Shown: piece by piece, positions 25,571 to 32,384 of the stretch
How the letters are laid out: the number at the start of each line of letters is the position of its first letter
Position numbering within the stretch: position 1 is the stretch's first letter
Assembly: GCA_947630395.1 (NCBI GenBank)
Contig: CANRHK010000004.1
Location: 1 to 32,384 of the forward strand
Reading direction: 5' to 3'
Origin: an uncultured Oscillospiraceae bacterium
GTDB lineage: Bacteria > Bacillota > Clostridia > Oscillospirales > Oscillospiraceae
Length of the DNA stretch: 32,384 bases
Translations under genes and position numbers: made by a program
The notes under the pieces: model-generated
Told to the model about the DNA's origin: nothing
What the model saw: the letters and a program-made list of their open reading frames with translations, nothing else
Database searches by the model: none

Positions 25571-26956
25571 ATGATTTTCTCCGACCTGCCGTTCCTGTTC
25601 TTCTACATCATGACCTGCCTGCTGGTCTACAAGATTGCGCCCCTGAAGCTGCGCAATCTGGTGCTGCTGATCTTCAGCCTGTTCTTCTACGGCTGGGGCG
25701 AGCCGGTGTACATCCTTATCATGTTCTTCTCCATCGCCGTCGACTACACCCACGGCATGCTGGTGGAGAAGTGGCGCAGCAACGACAGGCGAGCCAGGGC
25801 CGTGGTGGCCTCGTCCGTGATCTGCAACCTGGGGCTGCTGGTGTTCTTCAAGTACTGGGACTTCCTGATGACCAATATCAACGCCCTCACCGGCCTCGGC
25901 CTGCCGGTGCTGGGCCTGTCCCTGCCCATCGGCATCAGCTTCTACACCTTCCAGACCATGAGCTACACCATCGACGTCTACCGCCGGGACGCCCCGGCCC
26001 AGAGGAATCCGGTCACCTTCGGCGCCTATGTGACGCTGTTCCCCCAGCTCATCGCCGGCCCCATCATCCGCTACAAGTCCGTGGCGGACCAGCTGGAGAG
26101 CCGCAGTGAGAATCTGGAGAAATTCACCGCCGGTATCCGCCGCTTCACGGTGGGCATGGCCAAAAAGGTGCTTCTGGCCAACGCCATTGGCCAGTTGTGG
26201 GACGCGGCCAAGGGGACGGAGGAGCTGACGGTGGCCATGGCCTGGCTGGGCATCGCCGCCTACGCTTTCCAGATCTACTTCGACTTCTCCGGCTACAGCG
26301 ACATGGCTATCGGCCTGGGGAAGCTGTTCGGCTTCGACTTCCTGGAGAACTTCAACTACCCCTACATCTCCAAGTCCGTGGTGGAGTTCTGGAAGCGGTG
26401 GCACATCTCCCTGACCACCTGGTTCCGGGAATATGTGTACTTTCCCCTGGGCGGCAACCGGGTGCCAAAGTGGAAGTGGATCCGCAACATCCTCACTGTC
26501 TGGATCCTCACCGGCGTCTGGCACGGGGCCGGGTGGAACTTCCTGTTCTGGGGCCTCTACTACGCGGTGTGGATGCTGGCGGAGCGGATGTTCCTGGGCA
26601 AGTGGCTGGAGAAGCTCCCCAATGCGCTGCGGCACATCTACACCATGGCCATCGTGCTGGTGGGCTGGGCCCTCTTCGACCTCACGGACCTGCGCCAGCT
26701 GGGGAGCTATCTGCTGACCATGTTCGGCCAGGGGCGGCTCTGGAGCGCCGGGACCGGCTACTATCTGCGCAGCTACCTGCCCATGCTGGTGATTCTGACC
26801 GCGGCCTCCACACCCCTTGGAAAGCGGGTGTGGGCCAAGCTGGGGGAGAGAACCCAGGCCATTCTGGAGCCCCTGCTGGTGCTGGGAGCGCTGGTGCTCT
26901 GCACCGCCTCCCTGGTGGACGCCAGCTACAACCCGTTCCTCTATTTTCGTTTTTAA
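25571..26956 (+). CDS. MBOAT family O-acyltransferase (AlgI/DltB-like)
   Basis: Multi-TM; LFPQLIAGPIIRY, YAFQIYFDFSGYSDMAIGLGKLFGFDFLENFNYPYISKSVVEFWKRWHISLTTWFREYVYFPLGGNR, GVWHGAGWNFLFWGLYY. Confidence 0.93.
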   Translation: MIFSDLPFLFFYIMTCLLVYKIAPLKLRNLVLLIFSLFFYGWGEPVYILIMFFSIAVDYTHGMLVEKWRSNDRRARAVVASSVICNLGLLVFFKYWDFLMTNINALTGLGLPVLGLSLPIGISFYTFQTMSYTIDVYRRDAPAQRNPVTFGAYVTLFPQLIAGPIIRYKSVADQLESRSENLEKFTAGIRRFTVGMAKKVLLANAIGQLWDAAKGTEELTVAMAWLGIAAYAFQIYFDFSGYSDMAIGLGKLFGFDFLENFNYPYISKSVVEFWKRWHISLTTWFREYVYFPLGGNRVPKWKWIRNILTVWILTGVWHGAGWNFLFWGLYYAVWMLAERMFLGKWLEKLPNALRHIYTMAIVLVGWALFDLTDLRQLGSYLLTMFGQGRLWSAGTGYYLRSYLPMLVILTAASTPLGKRVWAKLGERTQAILEPLLVLGALVLCTASLVDASYNPFLYFRF

Positions 26957-26969
26957 GGAGGTGTGTGAC

Positions 26970-28070
26970 ATGACGAAACGAGTATCCCAGTGGGCCACGG
27001 CCATCCTCTTCTGCGGCTTTCTGACCCTGTTCGGCGTGCTGCACATCGTACTGCCCGACAGGGAGTTCTCCCCGGTGGAGAACCGGACGCTGGCCCAGTT
27101 CCCGTCTTTCAGCTGGCGGGCCCTCCGGGAGGGGGACTTCACCGCCGGTCTGGAGAAGTATCTGGCGGACCAGTTCCCCCTGCGGGACAGCTGGATCGGG
27201 CTCAAGACCCGGTATGAGTGGCTGCTGGGCAAGCGGGAGTTCCACGACGTGTACCTCTGCGGCGACGTGCTGATCTCCAAGATCACCGACACCAGCCGGG
27301 CGGAGAGCGGCCTGGGCTACATCAAGAAGCTGGCGGACAAGACGGACATTCCCGTCTACGTGGGCCTCATTCCCACGGCGGCGGAGATCTGGCGGGACAA
27401 GCTGCCGGCGGGCGCGCCGTCTTTCGACCAGCTGGCCTATCTGGACGAGGCGAAGGCAGCCGGCGGAAACTGGGTGGACATGTACGGCGCACTCGACCCC
27501 CACGCGGAGGAGCGGATCTACTACGCCACCGACCACCACTGGACCAGCCTGGGGGCCTACTACGGCTACACCGCCGTGGCGGAGGCCATGGGCTTTACCC
27601 CGGCCCCCCTGGGGGAGGCCACGGTGGCCTCCGACCAGTTCTACGGCACCCTCTACTCCACCTCCGGCGTCCACTGGCTGGGGCCGGAGACCATCGAGCG
27701 CTACCGTGACAGCGAGGGCATTACGGTGGAGGACCCGGTGAAGGGGGAGACCCACGGCCTCTACGTGGACAGCTACCTCAGCGAGAAGGACAAGTACTCC
27801 TCCTTCATGGGCGGCAACACGCCCCTCTATATTGTGACAAACCCCAGCGCCGCCTCCGGCGAGACGCTGCTGGTGGTGCGGGACAGCTACAGCGACAGCC
27901 TGGCCCCCTTCCTCACGGACCTGTTTCAGGAGATCCACCTGATGGATCTCCGCTACAACCGGCAGTCTGTGGCTCAGTACGCCGAGAGCATCGGCGCGGA
28001 TCGGATCCTGGTGTGTTATAGCGTGGAGAACTTCGTCAAGGATGCGGATACCGTCTTTCTGGGGCAGTAA
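26970..28070 (+). CDS. DHHW family protein (AlgJ/AlgX/DltD-like partner of MBOAT)
   Basis: N-terminal TM; YYATDHHWTSLGAYYGY motif; LVVRDSYSDSLAPF (DS motif). Confidence 0.88.
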   Translation: MTKRVSQWATAILFCGFLTLFGVLHIVLPDREFSPVENRTLAQFPSFSWRALREGDFTAGLEKYLADQFPLRDSWIGLKTRYEWLLGKREFHDVYLCGDVLISKITDTSRAESGLGYIKKLADKTDIPVYVGLIPTAAEIWRDKLPAGAPSFDQLAYLDEAKAAGGNWVDMYGALDPHAEERIYYATDHHWTSLGAYYGYTAVAEAMGFTPAPLGEATVASDQFYGTLYSTSGVHWLGPETIERYRDSEGITVEDPVKGETHGLYVDSYLSEKDKYSSFMGGNTPLYIVTNPSAASGETLLVVRDSYSDSLAPFLTDLFQEIHLMDLRYNRQSVAQYAESIGADRILVCYSVENFVKDADTVFLGQ

Positions 28071-28110
28071 CCGCGGGGAACTCCCCATACGACAGAAAGG
28101 AAACGAAGTG

Positions 28111-29145
28111 ATGAAAAAGATATTTTCCCTCCTCCTGGCGCTGGCCCTGGTGCTGAGCCTCGCGGCCTGCGGCGGCGGGAATCAGAACGCCGGCGGCAAC
28201 AACAATGGCGGAAACAATCAGCAGCAAAGCGATACCAACGGCGGCAACAGCCAGAAGGACCCCGCCGGCAATAGCGGCGGCGGCCAGACCCCCGGCGACA
28301 ACGATGGCGACAGCGATGACAGCCAGACTCCCGGCGACGGCGGTGGAGAGGGAGCCAATCCCGGCGGCGCGATCATCCCCAAGCCGGACGGCGGCGGGGA
28401 CGGTTCCGGCGGGGAGCAAAACCCCGGTGAGGGGGAGACGAAGCCCCCGGCCGTGGAGCTCAACTACACAGATATCACCCTCCGGAAGGAGGGGGAGACC
28501 CTCCGGCTTCAGCCACAAGGCCTGACGGGGGCCTACGCCGGCGAGTATACCAGCAAGGACGAGGCCGTGGCGACGGTGGACGCGAACGGCACCGTCACCG
28601 CCGTGGCCCCCGGCACCACCACGGTCACGATCCACGTGGAACACGAGAGCGGCCAGTACGACTTCACCTGCATCGTCCGCTGCAAGTGGGAGAAGGCCCC
28701 GGAGTCCCAGGAGAAGCCCGATCCCCGGCCGCCGGCAGCCGGCGCCCCCTCTGTCAGCGACTTTTTCGCCACCCTCTCTCAGAGCTACGACGGCGTGAGC
28801 AGTCTGGCCGCCGTGGAGGGCGAGGTGCTGGAGGCGAAGTATCCCGGCCTGGCCTCCGCCGCCGGTGTGGAGCAGGTGCTGGTGATGGAGCCGGTGATCA
28901 GCATGTCCTCGGTGGCTGTCGCGCTGGTGAAGCTGTCCGACAGCGCCTCGGCCTCGGATGTCCAGGCGGTGAAAGCCATCCTCCAGGGGCGAATTGACCA
29001 GCAGGCGGCGGGCGGCGCCTACTACCCCGCAGCCATGGAGATATGGGGCCAGGGCAAGGTGGTCTCCACCGGGAAATATGTGGGTATGTTTGTCCACAGC
29101 AGCGCCCAGTCCATGGCGGACCTCTTTGCCTCCACCTATGGTTAA
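28111..29145 (+). CDS. Long-armed lipoprotein: low-complexity linker, Ig-like (BIG2-type) domain, DUF4358-like C-terminus
   Basis: Lipobox LSLAACGGG, ~95-aa G/N/D/P-rich linker, DEAVATVDANGTVTAVAPGTTTVTIHVEH (BIG2-like), C-terminus paralogous to 24988-25488. Confidence 0.8.
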   Translation: MKKIFSLLLALALVLSLAACGGGNQNAGGNNNGGNNQQQSDTNGGNSQKDPAGNSGGGQTPGDNDGDSDDSQTPGDGGGEGANPGGAIIPKPDGGGDGSGGEQNPGEGETKPPAVELNYTDITLRKEGETLRLQPQGLTGAYAGEYTSKDEAVATVDANGTVTAVAPGTTTVTIHVEHESGQYDFTCIVRCKWEKAPESQEKPDPRPPAAGAPSVSDFFATLSQSYDGVSSLAAVEGEVLEAKYPGLASAAGVEQVLVMEPVISMSSVAVALVKLSDSASASDVQAVKAILQGRIDQQAAGGAYYPAAMEIWGQGKVVSTGKYVGMFVHSSAQSMADLFASTYG

Positions 29146-29296
29146 TCCTCCGGCAATTAAATAGAATCTCCCCGTTAATATCTTTTGCGCTCACCCTGCG
29201 GTCTGTCTTGTCTAAACCGGACCTGCTCCCGTGTATGAGGCGAAGCGGCTAACCAAGGCTGTTTACCAGGGGTGCGGGGGCAAGACTGTGAATGCG

Positions 29297-30016
29297 CTAT
29301 TTGCTGATGTCGGGGATTCTCGCCAGGACCGCCTCCAAATCACGGAACGTGCCGTGGGGGTAAGGGGCGATGGGATGATTGTCCGGATTCTCTATGTAGT
29401 TCGTCACCAGGAAGGCCGACATGCCTGTCTCGATCGCCGCCATGTCGTCCACCGGGTTATTTCCGATCATCAGGCAGTTGGGGGCTTCCATCCCGATGGT
29501 CTTCAAAATATCCCGGTAATAATCCACATTGGGCTTGCTGTGGCGGCAGTTCTCATATGTGGTCACCAGGTCGAAGTCCTCCGCCGTGAGGCCTACCCAG
29601 GCCAGCCGGGTCTCGATCGCCGTCAGCGGAAAGATTGGCGTGGTGGCCAGCACCAGGCCGTAGCCCTTGGCCCGGAGGCCGTCAATCAGCTCCCCCCTGT
29701 CCACGTTCTCCTTCAGCACGGATCGCACGCTGTCAAAGTCGTGGAGATAGAAGTCCTCCAGGTGGCTCTCCAGGCTCAGAGCCTGGATGCCCAGCTCCTT
29801 GGCGAACACATTCCAGAAAAGCTGGCGGTTGGTCATCGCGCCGTCGTTGGCTACCATGGCCATAGTGCCCTTCCAGATGGCCTTGCTTATCTTCTCCCCG
29901 TCAAGCCCCAGAGGCGTCATGTGGCGGACTAGGGCGGAGAAATAGCTTTTGATAAAGTCGTCCTGGAAAAAGGGCACCAGGGTGCCGTCCAAGTCAAACA
30001 GGATGGTTGTCAGCAT
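29297..30016 (-). CDS. HAD family hydrolase
   Basis: MLTTILFDLDGTLVPF, VLATTPIFP, HSKPNVDYYRDILKTIGMEAPNCLMIGNNPVDDMAAIETGM. Confidence 0.9.
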   Translation of the reverse strand: MLTTILFDLDGTLVPFFQDDFIKSYFSALVRHMTPLGLDGEKISKAIWKGTMAMVANDGAMTNRQLFWNVFAKELGIQALSLESHLEDFYLHDFDSVRSVLKENVDRGELIDGLRAKGYGLVLATTPIFPLTAIETRLAWVGLTAEDFDLVTTYENCRHSKPNVDYYRDILKTIGMEAPNCLMIGNNPVDDMAAIETGMSAFLVTNYIENPDNHPIAPYPHGTFRDLEAVLARIPDISK

Positions 30017-30054
30017 GATTGCTTCATCTCCTCAGCCGCCTTATTTTTATCTGG

Positions 30055-30083
30055 ATTATACCAAATTCTTTCCCGTCTGGCAA
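30055..30083 (-). promoter_or_regulatory. Promoter for HAD gene at 29297-30016
   Basis: Minus strand TTGCCA (30083-30078) - 17 bp - TATAAT (30060-30055). Confidence 0.75.
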
Positions 30084-30122
30084 GTGTCGGTTGGGTAATC
30101 CATGCCAAGGGCGGCCACTAAT

Positions 30123-30166
30123 ATAAGTTTGCAGGGACCCAAGAGGTCCAGGCAAACTTATTTTTT
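30123..30166 (+). terminator. Orphan intrinsic terminator-like nested hairpin
   Basis: ATAAGTTTGC-ag-GGACC-CAAGA-GGTCC-ag-GCAAACTTAT then TTTTT; no plus-strand gene immediately upstream. Confidence 0.7.
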
Positions 30167-30233
30167 ATGCCCTGGGGAGGTGAAAAGGGTCTGGCTGGCT
30201 ACATATCAAGGACCTAAACATCAAATCAGGATT

Positions 30234-30362
30234 CCAAAGGACGAAGCCCTTTGGTGCCCTTTTGCCTACTTTTCCGGCAAGGGAAAAGTAGGCCAGGGTT
30301 GCCACGGCAGTGGCAAAGAGAAAAAGACCACCCCAGGGGCCGGAGGCCCCCGCGGCAGTCCA
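30234..30362. repeat. Three-hairpin structured repeat, copy B
   Basis: H0 CCAAAGG/CCTTTGG 30234-30254, H1 GCCTACTTTTCC/GGAAAAGTAGGC 30264-30293, H2 GGGGCCGGAGGCCCC 30336-30350. Confidence 0.75.
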
Positions 30363-30376
30363 ACGCAAAGTAAGCC

Positions 30377-31084
30377 TTAATTCCCTTTTTCCCGAACCCG
30401 GCAGATCATCCTGTACGCCAGTACCCCAAGAAGGCTTACCGCCGTGGTGGCGAGAAATACCGCCAGGGCGGTCATATACTCCTCCTCGCCAAGGGCGTTG
30501 CCTCCCACAGTGGAGGTGACAACGGAGGGCAGGCGGGCCACCGCCGTAATGAACACCCAGTTGGCCAGGGGCAGGTCCGTCAGCCCCACAAAGTAACAAA
30601 GCAAATCCTTGGGCGTGCCGGGCAGGAAAAAAACAAGAAACACCCAGAAGGTGAGCCGCTTCTCATTTTGCAGGAATTTCACCGACTTCAGTTTCTCCAG
30701 GGAGAAGAATACCTCCGCCAGCCGCTGCCCCAGCTTTCGCACCGCCAGGAACACCGCTACGCTGCCCACCAGAATGCCGATGACGCAGAGGAGTGTGCCC
30801 TCCACGGCCCCGAAGGCGTAGCCCGCCGCGATCTCCAGAGGCTCCCCGGGGATGATGGCCACAATCACCTGGAGGATAACCATGCCCACAAAGACAATGT
30901 GGGCCCACAGCCCCCGCTCGTCTACCCAGGCCCGGAACTTGTCCGGCTCCCCGGCAAAGCGGATCAGAGGCCGCCCCGCGAACCACGCCACCAGCAGGGA
31001 CAGCACCACAAAGAGGCCGAGTCCAACGCCGATGATGATTTTTTTCTGCTTGTTAGTAAAGCTGCGCTTGTCACGCAAGGTCAA
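30377..31084 (-). CDS. VTT-domain (TVP38/TMEM64, DedA-like) membrane protein
   Basis: VIVAIIPGEPLEIAAGYAFGAVEGTLLCVIGILVGSVAVFLAVRKLG, FLPGTPKDLLCYFVGLT. Confidence 0.88.
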   Translation of the reverse strand: MTLRDKRSFTNKQKKIIIGVGLGLFVVLSLLVAWFAGRPLIRFAGEPDKFRAWVDERGLWAHIVFVGMVILQVIVAIIPGEPLEIAAGYAFGAVEGTLLCVIGILVGSVAVFLAVRKLGQRLAEVFFSLEKLKSVKFLQNEKRLTFWVFLVFFLPGTPKDLLCYFVGLTDLPLANWVFITAVARLPSVVTSTVGGNALGEEEYMTALAVFLATTAVSLLGVLAYRMICRVREKGN

Positions 31085-31740
31085 TCAGTCCGTTTCTCTC
31101 TATGTTTCGGTTTGGCTGGGGCGACGGCCCGGCCGGCCCGTGGGAACAGCTTCTGTAGGAGAAGCCCCACGGCGAGGCCGATTGCCGCGCCCAGGGTGTT
31201 GCTGACCAGGTCCCGGCCGTCAAAGGAGCGGCCCAAGGGCATCTGTAGGAATTCCACGGCGACGGAGACCGCCAGCGCCAGGGGGAGGGCTTTCCAGCCC
31301 AGCCGGGGCCACAGCAGGCGCAGAAACAGGCCCAGGGGCAGGAACAGCAGCAGATTCCCGATGGCCTCGCCCCGGAGAAAGCCGCCGAAGTGGAGGCTGT
31401 AGTTCCACCGGCTCACATCCAGGAGGGGCAGGTCCGACAGGGAGGGGCCGCCCTGGTGGCGGAGGAGCCAGTACCAGATGTCCACTAGGAAGTTGTGGGG
31501 CGTCAGCACCAGGGCCCACAGGGCCGCGGCGTAGCCGGTGAAGAGGGCCATGGCCAACTCCCGGGGCCAACCGGTCCGGCGGCGGCGGAGATATTTTCGC
31601 GTCAGGAGACAGGCAAGCGCCGCCAGCAGGGCCACAGGGAGGATCTGGAGCAGATAGCCGATGTAGGTGTTGAAGAAAAAGTACTGGAAGTGCATGGCCG
31701 AGCCCCAGGGCTCGTCGAAGAAGTAGTAGTAGATGGTCAC
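31081..31740 (-). CDS. VanZ family protein
   Basis: GEAIGNLLLFLPLGLFLRLLWPRLGWKALPLALAVSVAVEFLQMPLGRSFDGRDLVSNTLGAAIGLAVG; probable GTG start. Confidence 0.85.
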   Translation of the reverse strand: MTIYYYFFDEPWGSAMHFQYFFFNTYIGYLLQILPVALLAALACLLTRKYLRRRRTGWPRELAMALFTGYAAALWALVLTPHNFLVDIWYWLLRHQGGPSLSDLPLLDVSRWNYSLHFGGFLRGEAIGNLLLFLPLGLFLRLLWPRLGWKALPLALAVSVAVEFLQMPLGRSFDGRDLVSNTLGAAIGLAVGLLLQKLFPRAGRAVAPAKPKHREKRTD

Positions 31741-32093
31741 GGCGGGTTCCCTCCCGGTATGCAGGCTTCTAAGGCCCATTATACAGAAAAAAGCGGAAAA
31801 GGGAAGCGCAAAATCCATAAGATTTCTTTAAGACTTTTTGAAGGTCCGCCCCCGCCGGGAGTCCCTTATGCAGCCTGATGGATGATCACGGGCAGGCTTA
31901 AAATAATCATAAGATTTCAAATTTTTACAGAACTTTTTGTAGCTTATCTATTCTGATATATCAAATAAAATCTTACAAATTGCAATTATTTTAAATTCAT
32001 CAATATCCACAATTATATATTGTTAGTAACAATCCCGCCCCTCCCCGGCTACTCTGCCAGAGACGGGCGGGATTTGCTGGATAAGCGCAAGGG

Positions 32094-32384
32094 CTACTTC
32101 CTCCCCACCGCCTGATGGTACTTATCCATCAGCGCCTTGACGTTGGCCTTGGAGGCGGTCTTGCGGCCCATCAGCACCTCCAGCCAGTAGTCCGGCATGT
32201 TCAGGCCGATATCCGCCACAGCATTGGCAACGGTGACCTCCTCCGGCGTCCTGGTGGCGATGCTCGCGTAGTCCGGGCAGCAGTACCCCCGGATGGACCG
32301 GGTGTCCACCGCAAACATCCGCCGCTTCACCTGGTTATCGTAGTTGCCCTCGATGACGGTGATGGTCCTGCCCACCACCTTCTC
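32094..32384 (-). CDS. C-terminal part of a probable CHAP/amidase-type cell wall hydrolase (5' end outside window)
   Basis: EKVVGRTITVIEGNYDNQVKRRMFAVDTRSIRGYCCPDYA resembles the end of CHAP domains; open to window edge. Confidence 0.5.
   Translation of the reverse strand, partial: EKVVGRTITVIEGNYDNQVKRRMFAVDTRSIRGYCCPDYASIATRTPEEVTVANAVADIGLNMPDYWLEVLMGRKTASKANVKALMDKYHQAVGRK

Noticed and set aside
25406-27292. 628-aa minus-strand ORF opposite MBOAT/DHHW
   Set aside because: Composition typical of reverse-frame artefact (H/Q/G/V-rich), covers two well-supported plus-strand genes
30102-30380. 92-aa plus-strand ORF over the structured repeat
   Set aside because: Translation runs through terminator and hairpins with no RBS or recognisable domain; treated as non-coding

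Overview
The window is a GC-rich, densely coded chromosomal segment. Its gene content (sigE/spoIIGA, DUF4358-type lipoproteins, DHHW-type proteins) suggests a spore-forming Clostridia/Oscillospiraceae-like Firmicute; that placement is an inference. Most of it is housekeeping: nfo, cca, murC, potABCD with a PotC-PotD fusion, spoIIGA-sigE, mltG, U32 peptidase, TagA-type and GT4 glycosyltransferases, pcrA/uvrD, HAD hydrolases, VTT/DedA-like and VanZ-like membrane proteins. I found no rRNA, tRNA, CRISPR array, transposase or phage module. The points most worth following up are: (1) a four-gene cassette, lipoprotein - MBOAT acyltransferase - DHHW protein - long-armed lipoprotein, in which the two lipoproteins are paralogues, suggesting an uncharacterised surface-polymer O-acylation system; (2) two families of dispersed structured repeats built around an ACTTTTT...AAAAAGT hairpin with compensatory base changes; one family (3 copies) sits at gene 3' ends and the other (2 copies) has a conserved three-hairpin layout; (3) a 60-aa, 16-cysteine membrane peptide behind a possible sigma-K-like -10; (4) two broken genes, an S4/RluA pseudouridine synthase split by an apparent 1-nt loss in a G run and an MBL-fold gene reduced to its two ends; (5) an Fe/Mn-SOD-like protein with altered gateway residues; (6) a small membrane-protein ORF that reads through its own terminator into a spoIIGA promoter with a 22-bp spacer. 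All calls come from reading the sequence and ORF track; no database search was run.
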